Assembly: GCA_013368315.1 (NCBI GenBank)
Contig: JAACJM010000364.1
Location: 1 to 64,000, forward strand
DNA from: Tetrapyrgos nigripes
Lineage: Eukaryota; Basidiomycota; Agaricomycetes; Agaricales; Campanellaceae
Reading direction: 5' to 3'
DNA length: 64,000 bases
The notes beneath the pieces are model-generated. The model was not told the DNA's origin and searched no databases. It saw only the letters and a list, made by a program, of their open reading frames with translations. Every line of letters starts with the position of its first letter. Position 1 is the first letter of the stretch. A program made the position numbers and the translations under genes. Shown here piece after piece: positions 45,227 to 57,007 of this stretch.

Positions 45227-47564
45227 CCCAGTGAAAAGTCAATGGGCCCAGAGCGAACCCCAGCGAATGTCCAAAAGACGCTCAGTCTGACTCGCCTCTA
45301 TTCGCTCTCGTTACAAAATTGTGCACCGCTCACTGAGTCAAACTGAGTCAGAGCGAGTATTTTTTTGGAAGATTTCGAGTATATTCGCTCTCGTTCGCTC
45401 TCGTTCACTTCTATTGAATGGGTTGCACAGTACTGTGCACTCATCCTGGTTCTCTACCGTTCACTTTCATTCAGATAAATTTTTACATAAATGTTCATTC
45501 TGATTCGCTACAGTACAGCAGACATAGATATGCATAGATAGTGATATACATAGTACACTGTAATAATGTACATCTACTCCTTCTTTGCTCTTTTACCCCA
45601 GTGAAAACTCCCCTGGACCAGAACGGACCAGAGCGAGTGCACCAGCGCCAATGATCGGGAAAAAAGAGTCAGACAGAGTCCGAGCGAACCACGACATAGA
45701 CTAATACTAGACATAGACTAGCTAGTGCTAAATTAAGACAACTTGCCCTCTTTGGTCAGTTAACTTAACTTTGTCTACCATATACCAAGAGCTAGTTATA
45801 TTTGCTAACTCTACTTGACTTGTCCAAATTATCATATATCCACTAGTTTGTCAGCCTGATATTACTATTAGTACTATTTGAAAAAGCACTTCGTCTCGAC
45901 GACGACTTCAGCAAGTCCCGAGCATCTTAAAAACACTCGACGTCATTCAAAGGTCTTCACGCCTTCCTCTTCCTCCTACCGTCACCATCTCCAGTCGACT
46001 TCTTCTCTCTCGTGTTCGACGCGCAATCCGCCTGACCAACCCCGTTACCTTCAAAGCCTTACGCGTCCGCTGATGTGAACAAGGGATGGAATTGGTTGTG
46101 CAAGTGGGTTTTGTTGTCCGGTGAGTCCTGCGTTGGTCGCGCTACCATCTTTCTCTAACCCGCCTTTTGCATCAGGTGCATGCTAGTGTGTTTTTCATAT
46201 TCTGGGTACGTCTTGGACACATTCCTGTATGTCTGCCGTACTAATGGACTTCTTTTGCAGGTATCCTGATCCTTTCTTCTTTCTTCCCTTTTTCCTTTCT
46301 CGTTTGGGTCAGTACACTCCCTCTTTGATGCTCTGCAGCGCATTTCACTGATACAGAATCTTCATCTATCCAGATTATTCGGCCATTGCCACATTCTTAG
46401 AGCGGGCTTGGTGTAAAAGAGCAAAGAAGGAGTAGATGTACATTATTACAGTGTACTATGTATATCTATGCTGTACTGTAGCGAATCAGAATGAACATTT
46501 ATGTAAAAATTTATCTGAATGAAAGTGAACGGTAGAGAACCAGGATGAGTGCACAGTACTGTGCAACCCATTCAATAGAAGTGAACGAGAGCGAACGAGA
46601 GCGAATATACTCGAAATCTTCCAAAAAATACTCGCTCTGACTCAGTTTGACTCAGTGAGCGGTGCACAATTTTGTAACGAGAGCGAATAGAGGCGAGTCA
46701 GACTGAGCGTCTTTTGGACATTCGCTGGGGTTCGCTCTGGGCCCATTGACTTTTCACTGGGCTTTTACACCAAGCCCTCTCTAAGAATGTGACAATGGCC
46801 AAATAATCTGGATAGATGAAGGTTCTGTATCAGTGAAATGCTCTGCAGAGCATCAAAGAGGGAGTGTACTGACCCAAACGAGAAGAAAGAAGAAAGGATC
46901 AGGATACCTGCAAAAAGAAGTCCATTAGTACGGCAGACATACAGGAATGTGTCCAAGATGTACCCAGAATATGAAAACACACTAGCATGCACCTGATGCA
47001 AAAGGCGGGTTAGAGAAAGATGGTAGCGCGACCAACGCAGGACTCACCGGACAACAAAACCCACTTGCACAACCAATTCCATCCCTCGTTCACATCAGCG
47101 GACGCATAAGGCTTTGAAGGTAACGGGGTTGGTCAGGCGGATTGCGCGTCGAACACGAGAGAGAAGAAGTCGACTGGAGATGGTGACGGTAGGAGGAAGA
47201 GGAAGGCGTGAAGTCCTTTGAATGACGTCGAGTGTTTTTAAGATGCTCGGGACTTGCCGAAGTCGTCGTCGAGACGAAGTGCTTTTTCAAATAGTACTAA
47301 TAGTAATATCAGGCTGACAAACTAGTGGATATATGATAATTTGGACAAGTCAAGTAGAGTTAGCAAATATAACTAGCTCTTGGTAGACAAAGTTAAGTTA
47401 ACTGACCAAAGAGGGCAAGTTGTCTTAATTTAGCACTAGCTAGTCTACGTCTAGTATTAGTCTATGTCGTGGTTCGCTCGGACTCTGTCTGACTCTTTTT
47501 TCCCGATCATTGGCGCTGGTGCACTCGCTCTGGTCCGTTCTGGTCCAGGGGAGTTTTCACTGGG
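45227..47564. mobile_element. Outer copy of a CCCAGTGAAAA element (host of a nested copy)
   Basis: Begins CCCAGTGAAAAG and ends with the inverse CACTGGG at 47564. Exact 7-bp duplication TTTCAGG flanks it (45220-45226, 47565-47571). It is interrupted by the nested copy at 45597-46761; removing that and one CTTTTAC leaves 1,166 bp. The reconstructed outer copy is nearly identical to the nested one in reverse orientation. Contains a 66-codon frame starting MKKHFVSTTTSASPEHL, present in both copies, of unknown meaning. Confidence 0.93.
45597..46761. mobile_element. Nested inverted copy of the CCCAGTGAAAA element, 1,165 bp
   Basis: Starts CCCAGTGAAAAC and ends TTTTCACTGGG, with exact 7-bp duplication CTTTTAC at 45590-45596 and 46762-46768. 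Reading its reverse complement reproduces the outer element. No transposase is encoded. A 7-bp duplication with these ends does not let me assign a superfamily. Confidence 0.93.
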
Positions 47565-47571
47565 TTTCAGG

Positions 47572-48003
47572 CCTGAAACTCGAGACAAGAGAGCCCTACT
47601 ACTTCCATTGTAGCGTAGTCAACTAATCTACTCTCAATTCTCAATTATATCGTTTAGGGGTACAAAAAGTAAACAATTGTTTGATAATTGATTTCTCTAG
47701 TATATACACATAACATGCGACCCTCGTCACAGCGCTGTCATTTCAATGATTTCATTCTAGACTCATTTCCCTTTTGGCCCCCATCCCTCTTCTTCCCCCC
47801 CATCGCCCTTAGTGGCAAATTGCAAGCAAATGGCGGTGATAACTACATACATACATCATCATACAAACACATCTTACGACATCCACAGCCTGAGTACACA
47901 GAGTTGCAATTGGGCAGCTTTAAGACTAAAGTCGAGCTCAAGGGTTCTTCAATCCACCGGGCTTGTTCCTGCGCAGCGGGGTAAAGAGAGTAGAGCATTA
48001 TGG
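47572..48003. other. No supportable gene
   Basis: Short frames without domains; probably the 3' flank of the COX8-like gene. Confidence 0.35.
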
Positions 48004-48549
48004 TTAGTAAGTGTGAGCGTCAGCTTGTGTATAGATGAACGGTAAACACTGAAAACAAGATGATGATGACAGAGAAAGTTGGAGGGGAGAAGGGGAAGGG
48101 GACGGTAGCTTAGGAGGAACAGAAGGAAGGGGGGTAGCAGTGAACAAGAGAGAGGAAAATAACGTACCACCTCCACCAAATAGCAACCCACGGAATCGCA
48201 AAACGCCGTGCCCAAAACCGCAGAAGCCTTGACAAGGAACCTGGTCTTGTTCTTGTAGTCGAATGGGAGATGCTGTTCCAATTCCGAGTCACAATAGTGT
48301 CATGGGTGATAGAAAGATGACGGTGCCAAGTCAGCAAGTAAGACACATCAGCATCACCCCAACAGCAGCGGTGCAAGACAATACTCACGCTAAGATCCTC
48401 ATGCGCATGCGTCGACCTCTTAATACAAGGGATTCCTCCCGAGATGCTTGTGTTCGGTACGAGTTTCTCATGAGCACCGTGATGAACGCCTCTGGCCTGG
48501 GTCGGAAGGTACGAGCAGTGGTTCGGGTTGTACGGGCGAGGAAGGACAT
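48004..48549 (-). pseudogene. COX8/COX7C-like small mitochondrial protein with apparent frameshifts
   Basis: The ATG at 48549 gives an Arg-rich presequence-like start (MSFLARTTRTTARTFRPRP). A GTGAGT intron (48388 inward, acceptor AACAG) joins THAHEDLS to HLPFDYKNKTRFLVKASAVL, the matrix-side motif of cytochrome c oxidase subunit VIII/7C. Continuing needs two frame corrections: one between the presequence and HHGAHEKLVPN, and a second at a TTTT run (plus-strand 48200-48203), after which FAIPWVAIWWRW, the membrane segment, appears. One surplus T there restores the family pattern. A GTACGT donor follows; the last exon is unclear. Either a decaying gene or indel errors in the sequence. The family call rests on the short motif only. 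Confidence 0.55.
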
Positions 48550-48559
48550 GGTTTGTTGA

Positions 48560-49400
48560 GAAACACCGGGCTAGGGTGGGTAGATGCAGATGAATGGAGG
48601 TCCGAGGGTCAGGAAGGTGGGTGGTTGGTTGGTTGGTGTGGGTGATTGGTAGGTAAGACGTCGACGTGTGAAGAGGCGGTTTAAGTACCTTCGGTCTAGA
48701 ATGGGCCTAGACACAGTGTCAGCTACCACTGTCAGATGATTGATCCAAGTTGCTTCCCCACATTTGTTTGAAATGGGTGGGTTGCTGCGGGGTAACCCCA
48801 AAAGGTACTTTTCAATTTGAGAAGCAAGCCCAATGGGTCAGCTGAGGGTTTGTGTTGCCGTCGAGGCTGTTCTGGAGTGAAACAGGCTAGCAGCAACGAT
48901 ATTTAAGACGACGGTTCGATACGAGTGAAGCATGTGCGCCAGTGGCCGCCTTCAAATCCTCGAACACCTGTGCTACACCCCATCTTATAAAAAGTAAGGT
49001 TGGTCCACAAAAGTACATTTTTTAAAATGACTGGTTGAATCAGACCGCTTTTATAAATGTACCCGCCAAGTAACCATACGATAACCACAGACGCTGCCAC
49101 GGCTAGTACTGACCTTTGGTGCGAGGACTCTTTACATGGAGGAGGTCCATACATTGAGGACCAAGGTCCATGCCTCTGTCCTGCTGCGTGTCCAAAATAG
49201 TACATCAAATTGAAAAAAAAAAAAAATTATTGCCGCTAAGTCTACAGTACACGTATTCTTCTCTGTAAGGATACGGTGCAAAGCTGAAAGTGTACAAGAT
49301 GTATATATCAAAACATGTAGAACCTACGATACAATACTCGCGTCATCACACAAAACTACCCGCCCCGCTCTCTCAATCCCCTACCGCTTCGAATTTTTAG
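48560..49400. other. No supportable gene
   Basis: GGTTGGTTGG-type simple repeats near 48618-48655 lie upstream of the COX8-like start; the remainder is featureless to my reading. Confidence 0.35.
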
Positions 49401-49421
49401 AGGTCAGTAAACGAGCCAAAA

Positions 49422-49795
49422 GTGCAGTCAAAACGACCCTCGATATTAGACAACGTGCGGCTCTGTGCAATGTCATATGAAGATGTTCCTTTCGCTGAAG
49501 CTCCGGTCGGTAACCTTTGCCTCAGGCCATCGATCTTCAAAAATTTGATGGTTGGAACAGAGATTGTGTTCACAGTTCAACGTTACCCACTTTGCCAGTG
49601 GCCCTTCTTGTATTTTAAACTCTGGTTCCTGTAGAAGAATTATCCGAGGATTGTCTGTCTCACTTGCAGTATATATCTTTCGTCCAACAAACCTCGAACT
49701 TAAGGATAAGGAACAAGATCTAATTCTACCGGTGATGATATGGTTTTATGCGAGTGGGGGTGGATACATCGTCGGATGTTCGTCAATGTAGTAAG
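49422..49795 (+). pseudogene. Type-B carboxylesterase/lipase N-terminal remnant
   Basis: YEDVPFAEAPVGNLCLRPS resembles the conserved YAEPPVGNLR block near the N-terminus of type-B carboxylesterases. About 150 bp further a different frame gives EELSEDCLS, matching the family SEDCLxLNV block. A third frame gives LPVMIWFYASGGGYIVG, matching the oxyanion-hole block. The order and spacing fit, but three frames are needed and nothing follows. A dead fragment. Confidence 0.5.
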
Positions 49796-50032
49796 GTATA
49801 AAAGATAAATGTATCATGTATCATATACACAAAGCAAGGAACAAAGCAGATAAAGTCTACAGTATCAGGATCCCAACAAACTTATCTCTCCCAATCTCTT
49901 CTCAACAGAGGCTTAAGCATCCGTGCCTACGACGACGTGAACGTTATCGTTAACCAAGAAATCCGTTCGAGCTCTCTAGATCTCGAATCCCATTCCGAGT
50001 CCATGAGTACAAGATCTTAGGAGTAGAAACGT

Positions 50033-52025
50033 CTACTCTTCTCCCTCCTCACCATCTTCACCTCCATCGTCCTCGTCCTCTCCGTTGTCGTCGTCGTCGT
50101 CGTGGAGCGTCAGAAGGTCGTTCAAACTACATATACGTATACCAAGGGACAAAACGGAACGATGTGATGAGCATGACAAGTGTAGACGAAATAGATTTCC
50201 AAAATACGATGGCAGATGGCAAAGAACATACCAATGAACAAAAGGTCTCACGACTCGAAGCAACCTCTGCAAGTTTTTCTTTAAAGTCTGGTTCTAGGAC
50301 TTCGGAGTCTATGAAGCTATGTATACACGAAAACCAGTCAGTTCCGTGTAGACGTTCTGGGAAGGCGTGTACGCACTGATGAACAACAGCGAACGACCGA
50401 CACTTCAGCAGGTCAATGTCCCTGTATAAATAAAGCCGCAAAGCATCCTTTAATCAGCCACTGACTCGGAAATAAAAGTCTAACCGAATGATGTTCAAGA
50501 CAAAACACACCGACTTACTTATGTCCCTTATCAACCCCTTTTGGTGCAACCTTCAACTCATCCTCGCCTCCAAAGATATTCTGTCTATCACCCTTTGGAT
50601 CAGGCTTCGGTTCACCGAAAAACTTGACGAAATCGGGATGGGAGATGACTCGTCGTAGACGGGCGGAGGAACGAAGGAGGTTGGATCTGTTCAGTGTTAA
50701 TGCCATGAACGTTATACATAGTTGATATGAGGATTGGAAACGGCGCGACTTACCGAATGGTAGCAAGCTCGTTCTTGCCGGGACACCACAATCCTGCAGC
50801 GAGAAGGCTTTGGCCGCCTGGGCGAACTGCAGAAATGGACGGTGAGGAAAGGTCGTCTAAAAACGGAAATAAACTCACTGGAACTATGGAGTGAGATTCT
50901 CAGTCTCAGTCTCGTAGTCTTCCACGGACAATGTGAAGCAAAGGACGACTTACACATGATCTAAGGATGAATTTCAGAACAGGTATCCTTACTTCTGTCA
51001 GTGGAAGAGAAAACTCACAAACAGCAAATATCCCTTTTCTACCACTGCGAGAAAAGCTCGCGGAAAAAGATCTCTTATAGGGGATCTTGTCGTTGCTGAA
51101 GCGGATCTGATATGTAGAAGAAAGCAAGCCAAACAAATTAAATAGGGAAAGGATCAGGAATCAGTAGGTAGAGAACGTACATCACGATCAATACGATGAG
51201 CAACATCCTTCGCTGGTAAAAGAGGGATATGATCGTTGACCTCCATAAGTACCTCAGTGAAGGAATCCACAAAGTCTTTCCATTCCTTTTCCGCTAGCCT
51301 GTATACGGGTTCTGAGGTAATGTGAGCGATTGAGGTTATAGCTGATGAAGAAGACCGAGACCGACCATGTAGCTTAAACCTATCGTAGAAACATTAAGTT
51401 AAGGTACCCATGTACAGCATACACAGAACGCACCACTCTCTATCGTTACACTCTGGCTTGGCCAGCTGCGAGAGGAAGTTGAAGGTGTTCTTGGAGATCT
51501 GTCCGGGAGGCACTAAGCACGCAGCAGTGATCAGCTATACTCTGAGACACCTCAATATCGTTCGGGAAACGCACCTCTCCCAGTTTTAGGAGCCTGAACA
51601 ACCTCGCCCACTATTTCCTGGCCATCCTTCAAGTCGACTACGTCTTCATCCTCATTCTCTTGGTCCTCTTCATCTTTCTTAACCTTCCGCTTCTTTCTCG
51701 GTGTCCTCGCCGCTTTTTTCGGTGGTTTCACGACCTTGCGTTTGCGTTTCCTTCCAGCGTCAGCGTTAGCATCTTCAAAGTCACTGTCTTCATCCAGTGC
51801 GTCGGAGTCGTAGGCCTTTCGTTTTTTCTCCTCCACATGCTCTCCTTCTTCTTCATCGTACGCGTCCGCATCATCATCAACTCCGTCTGCGTCTCCAGCG
51901 CCGTCACCAAGGTCAACCTCGATCTCCTCATCCTTTGCCTTCCGCTTGTTACTAGGACGCGACTTTCTGGGAGATGCTTTTGACGGTGATTTAGCTGCAG
52001 ACGCTCGTGAAGAACGAGTAGACAT
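50033..52025 (-). CDS. DUF2461 family protein, multi-exon, with one apparent frameshift
   Basis: Nuclear-looking protein of unknown function found in many fungi. The ATG at 52025 opens a Lys/Ser-rich and acidic N-terminus with several basic clusters (GRKRKRKVVKPPKK). Short introns then join TGRVPPGQISKNTFNFLSQL, ECNDREWFKLHEPVYRLAEK, KDVAHRIDRDIRFSNDKIPY, KRSFSASFSRSGRKG, RPGGQSLLAAGLWCPGKNE, RRVISHPDFVKFFGEPKPDP and DIDLLKCRSFAVVHQ, all in DUF2461 order. After FKEKLAEVA one surplus base (about 50258-50259) must be ignored to read RVVRPFVHCLNDLLTL; a poly-Asp/Glu tail ends at 50033. Apart from this single base the gene looks intact, so the shift may be a sequencing indel. Confidence 0.85.
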
Positions 52026-52252
52026 TATTTGCTGGTGCTGGCAATAGGCAATGGTAAGGGTACGTGGATACGCGTCTGACAAAACTGAACCAGGAGTAGC
52101 TTGAGGGCCGGTCTTTTGGTTTCAAAATCTTAGTCATTTACCGGGGCACGGGACCAGCATGATTCAATTGACCCGTCGCGGTTGTGGCGCCCAGTGGCGC
52201 CTCCTGCTTTCTACATAATGCAGAATCGAATGTTGGTTGCTAAGAGCTCAAA

Positions 52253-52440
52253 CCCAGTGAAAAATGATACAGACGAGATCCGGCTGGATGTCGAAATTTC
52301 CGAGTAGATACATATGAGTAGTACTGAGTAGTACTGATAAAATCCGATGGGGCAAGGACTTTTCGGAAATCCTCGGACTAGTGATGCCGAGCATATCTGA
52401 GTAGTTCCGACAATTTTGGGTCGGGCTCACCATCCTCTCG
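52253..52440. repeat. Left end of a second CCCAGTGAAAA-type element
   Basis: Starts CCCAGTGAAAAATGATACAG and continues with GACGAGATCCGG and GAGTAGTACTGAGTAGTACT. The inverse of the same start lies at 54674. The terminal motif equals that of the nested pair at 45227-47564, but the interior differs. Confidence 0.55.
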
Positions 52441-52499
52441 TATGTAGGGAGAGTGGTTTCATGTTCGTATTCTATCTATCTGTCTTCCCTGTATTCACG

Positions 52500-53660
52500 C
52501 CATGTCCTCTTTTTTTTCTACCAAGTCCAAATTCGTTGTCCTTGTCCGGCCCTAAACCAGCTTTTCAAACTCCGCTTTGTGCAACGTGGATAACGCGTCC
52601 TTTCGTCCCTTCCACACAATCTCCCCGCCCCCTCCTCTCCCTTCTTCTCCCTCCCACTCTCCACAATGCCTCCCCCTCTCTTCCCCAAGGTATTCTTAGC
52701 GGCGCAACTTATGCGCCAGTCCCCGACTCCGTTGTATGCCCAATTGCCAAACTCAGCAGCAGTTGAGTTGAGGTTCGGGTCCAGCGTAGCTCCGAAAACA
52801 TTTCCACTCATGCAAGCAGCCTTCCTGCCAGTGCAAGTTGCAGGTTCACCAATCTCTTTCCTCCAAAAACTGCAGTCGATACAAATCAATCGCATCAAGA
52901 ACTAGGTTTTGTGAGGTTTCTTGTTTACATCCAGAGTCGGAATGAACTTCTGGATGGGAAAAAATGACATCAACGACAGTGCCAAATACACCGGCCATAG
53001 TTTCTTCAACCACGGTTACATGATCTTCACCTTCAAACATAGAAACACAGCTTTCGGGCCTACAGAATAAGAACAGTTGAGCGAGAACCTCGTTGGATCC
53101 GAAACTGTGACTCAGGCTCGTAGATAGCCAATTCGAAGCGCTAGCGGCATGTCCGAGCGGATAACATTCTCAATCGAGCAATAAAAAATGAGAAAAGACA
53201 ACAGATAATGAGTTAGAACTTCCTTGGAAGCCTAGTACAAACTGTCAAATCCCTTTTCGTTATGGCAGACACTGGAATAGAAATTACAACTTCAGCTAAG
53301 AATTGAGATGATTGAGAATTAAAACAACGGACTATGAGATCCACAGCGGCAGGCGTCCTTAGCCAATGTTTGAAGCCTTTGAGCGATTGACGGCAACCGA
53401 GGGAAGCCATCAAATATAATACTTTTCGCCGAGAACATGACAGAAAGCTCTCACCAAGTTCACGGTCCATTATTTGATACTTGAATTGATACTCATGCAC
53501 AGAGGAAGTAACTGTAGACGAGTTCTCAGCAAGAGCGAGCTTTTCAGCGAGGAAATTGGCGATGAAGTGAGCTCCCAACACTTCTGATTGCTTTTTGGGT
53601 GCATTAAAGTCAAATTACGGTCAGCACGCTGATGAAGATGGAGAAGATCTATAGCAGGCA
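52500..53660 (-). other. Unidentified open frames, possibly exons of one gene
   Basis: Minus-strand frames include LVLDAIDLYRLQFLEERDW, TCTGRKAACMSGNVFGATLD with FGNWAYNGVGDWRISCAAKN, and a 122-residue frame with FLAEKLALAENSSTVTSSVH. The second resembles a Cys-containing secreted protein segment; I cannot name a family or connect the frames with confidence. Confidence 0.3.
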
Positions 53661-54299
53661 AACGTTGTTAAGGCTCAGACAACGCTGGAACAAAAAAACA
53701 ATGGGCAAGCATTGGCAGCGAGACGAAGACATGAAGAAGGCAATGACCTCATTGCGGAAATCGCCGTTTAAAATTTCAGAACCCGAATTTGTTGATCGAT
53801 CGGTGGGACACGTCCCTCCTCCTGTCCTTCGGTCCGGAGTCGGGGATCATTCATTCTCGACTGTTCCTCTATGGCGGGCTAACGTGCGAGGCTCTATCTC
53901 CCTTGCCCACCAACACTACTGGATATCGCCAAACACCATAACAGCCTACCAGAACGCGTCAAACGCGTCAACAACCTGACGATCATTCTTCTAGAAGATA
54001 GTTACACGGAATATGAGGCAGGGCTCTTTGCTAGGTGAAGTTGTATGCGGGCAGGATGGATGGGACACTCAAGGTAGTGAAGTGACAGCCTGGCCTGAAA
54101 TATAGGCTGCTGCAGGTGCGTACATACTTTCTTTCACTCGGAATTGAGTAACGCTGACACGCCTTTTGTCTCTACCTCGATTATTGTCGTTGCCATTCTT
54201 GCTCTTCGCTTTTCAGAGTTTCCCTGTTCACCCTATCCCTCATCTACTTCGTGTTTTGTACCACTGCGGACTTGGTGAACTCTATTCAGCTTTGGCTTT
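53661..54299. other. No supportable gene
   Basis: One 115-residue plus-strand frame (53632-53979) without domain; otherwise nothing recognised. Confidence 0.3.
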
Positions 54300-54674
54300 C
54301 TAGCCAGTAGTACTACGTAGTACTCCGATGTAGTCTGATATCGTCAGATATTGTATATGTAGAACCTGATAGTTATATGTGTTATTCTGACCACATCTGA
54401 TACTGCCTGAGGCGAAACGCCCGCTGAAATCTGCTAAATTCTGATTAGGTCCGACGCTATCTGACACCACAGGCGTAATCGAGTGCCGTAACCGGCGCAA
54501 ACTAGTCGGGTCAAGCCAGATCCAGTCGGAATCCGTCATGCTGCATGTAAAATTCTACGAGTCCCTACGACTACTACCGACTGGAGCCGACAAGGCCCAC
54601 CATTTCGGTTTGGATCGGATCCAGTCGGTTTTGGTCGGTTCAGTCGGCTCTCGTCTGTGTCGTTTTTCACTGGG
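54300..54674. repeat. Right end of a CCCAGTGAAAA-type element
   Basis: Reverse complemented it starts CCCAGTGAAAAACGACACAG then GACGAGAGCCG, parallel to 52253. It is rich in CAGTCGG motifs and contains GTAGTACTACGTAGTACT. Flanking 7-mers (GCTCAAA left, GCTCTGG right) agree at only four positions, so pairing with 52253 is unproven. Confidence 0.5.
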
Positions 54675-54803
54675 GCTCTGGAATTGCGAATAAGTATTGA
54701 TCCAATCCATATAGTAGTACCCGAATATGTATTTCCATTAATTCCCAAGAACCCATTAAGTTTGAAGTAGAGGGTACATCATACACATTCCATTTTATAA
54801 TAT

Positions 54804-55630
54804 TTAGCAGAAAGTAATGGCGAGGTTGACCTGGAGAAAAGAAACGTCTTTAACTTAGGAAAAACATCTCATCTATAACAAAGACTCACATCGTTAGTCT
54901 GACACTGGCGCTGGACAAAGGTGTCAGAGTCTACGTGGAAAGCCTCGGGGCAGCCTCCGTTGTTGCCTATGACACGAACACGTTGAGCATACTGGTACCA
55001 TAAAAATCGATGAGAGTGAGAAATACTTACAGTTTTGACCAACTCCATCACAACCGTTGTAGTATCCAAATCCAGTGGTGACTGAGAAGGAGTGGCTGGG
55101 AAAGGCATAAGTATGAGTAATTGGGTCGGGTTCCATGCAGCCTAAACAACTCACGGAGGAATCAAGGTAATATCGGTACTGGATCCGCATCCAGCGCAAG
55201 TAGGGTTGACAAGCGTAGTCTCAATCATCGTGCAACCCTCACCGTTGAAGCCACAGCTACCTATATTCATTTATGATCTTAGTTTTATGAAGGGGTGAGC
55301 ATAGTGGCCAGCATTCGAACCAGTTTGAAGATAACTGCGAAATCATGAGTGATTAAGCCTACTTCGATCAAATTCATAACTCACGCAATAGCAGCAGTAA
55401 GAGGTCCGTTGCTGGTGAAGTCACCGCCGGTGGAGAGGACGTTACCACTTTGGATCAAAGTGGGCTATAGGTATATGATACCAGTCAGTAACGGTCACGG
55501 AAGGGACTGGGACGCTACTGACGGTACCAAAGCCACATCGATTGTCGAAGTGGACGGTGTGTCTTTCAGCGCTGACAGACACCACAATAGCGGTAAGGGT
55601 AAGGAGGGAGAGGGATTTGAAAGAGAACAT
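54804..55630 (-). CDS. Small secreted glycopeptide-type protein, 6+ exons
   Basis: Extracellular protein of a family common in basidiomycetes; molecular role unknown. The ATG at 55630 gives the signal peptide MFSFKSLSLLTLTAIVVSVS and then ERHTVHFDNRCGFGT. GT..AG introns join PTLIQSGNVLSTGGDFTSNG, PLTAAIAYLQTG, SCGFNGEGCTMIETTLVNPT, CAGCGSSTDITLIPP, HSFSVTTGFGYYNGCDGVGQ, GGCPEAFHVDSDTFVQRQCQ and TNDVNLAITFC, ending with TAA at 54804-54806. All junctions stay in frame, with eight or more cysteines probably in disulphides. It appears intact, about 150 residues. Sequences of this type are often annotated as glycopeptide or thaumatin-like; I take only the secretion and family as supported. Confidence 0.85.
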
Positions 55631-55829
55631 GTTGAACAGGATGAGGAAGAGAGAGTTGGTCTGCAAAAGAGAGCTGGGGAAAACTTGCGAGGCGAGTCTA
55701 CTATTTATGCACCGCTGAACGTGCTGTCTTCTTCTGCTTGCAACGCATCTCTTCATTTGGGTAATGCGTCGGACCTCGGTCAACACCCATCAAACAGTCA
55801 CTAGGTTTAGTTCCTGGCGCATACGTCCG

Positions 55830-56420
55830 GTTGAATCTGCGATACTCGTGCTTGTGATACCTGAATATCATTATCATTTGAGTTTTTTATCTTGTGGCCA
55901 TGCTGCATGCATGGTCAGGATATCTCTATACCTGGATAAACAAAGGAAAAGAAACGCAGTAACATACGTTGATCAGCGTGAAAACGAATTCGGAGGAATC
56001 AATGGGAAGTGTATGGACTGCTGATCCGACCGTTGATCCCAAATCGTAGGGGGGCGGGTAAGCACTCGGACACGTATATTTGGAGGCTTGTGTACGTGCC
56101 ACTGATACCAGTACCTATCTATTACCACTGCAGTGAAGTAGAGGATTCAACCTTAGGGCCGGAGGATAAAACCTGAGCGACCGGACTTACGAAAGTCAAG
56201 TATATCCTGAAAGAATTGACGACACTGAAAGGCAGTGTTTTGTGTACTCAGACTCCCGGTCCCCGGATGGACCATATGCAACTTGATATCAGCATGGACA
56301 GAAATTGCAGGAAATCGCTTGGACACACTATGTACTTTCTTTGAAGATGAGATGGTGGAAACGTGAATCGGATTATCGGAACCCGTGTGTACGTACACTG
56401 TCTCGAGGGCAGGCTATACA
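55830..56420. other. No supportable gene
   Basis: Upstream region of the secreted protein gene; only short frames. Confidence 0.35.
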
Positions 56421-56654
56421 TTACGAGGCCCTTTAGGGTCTCGTTCTTATAACCTGACGTTTCTGCGTGTGGCTATGCTCGATAACTCCACCGGTCCCCG
56501 GTGCCATTTGATCACCGTAACCGGTCATCGGCCGTTGCCGCAAAGACGCGTGATCTGCAACGCTCATCATCTTTCACCCTTACTCATCGCTGCTCACCAT
56601 CCATGAACTGATTACTTGGGCCTCGTTACTGCCACGCGAAGCGGTGGCCCACAG
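56421..56654 (-). repeat. TTACGAGGCC-type interspersed repeat, copy 3
   Basis: On the minus strand: hairpin CACCGCTTCGCGTGGCAG, AACGAGGCCC, then at the other end CCCTAAAGGGCCTCGTAA. Shorter than the copies at 8712 and 42326 but with the same ends. Confidence 0.55.
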
Positions 56655-57007
56655 CTCCTTCATAGATTAATATCGGATCCATACCATACCCTCAGATGGC
56701 CCAGTTCTACTGTTCTACTGGCATAGTATTCGTGGACACGTCACCCAGACCTGTCTAGACTCTGGTAGGAGAAACGACCACAAGACCTCAGGCTTCAAGC
56801 CTCGGCGGAGCTTGCAAACTCTGGCTCTTCTATAGTACGGCTCTAGACTCCCTATCATGACATCATTATACCAGATCTATTCCGAGTTTCTACGAAGCTC
56901 GTCGTCGACGGGCTCATTCACTTCTATAAAATGCACCCAACAAGCTAACAACCAAGCCAAACCTCGCTGAACCTTTTGAGATCTTCACACAAGCTGATCA
57001 TCTCCTC

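Noticed and set aside
45227..47564. Reading X-Y-X'-Y' as one giant foldback or as a segmental inverted duplication
   Set aside because: The 7-bp flanks at four positions (TTTCAGG twice, CTTTTAC twice) are explained fully by one copy nested in another.
55349..55804. 151-residue plus-strand frame
   Set aside because: It lies antisense to exons and introns of the secreted glycopeptide gene and has no domain.
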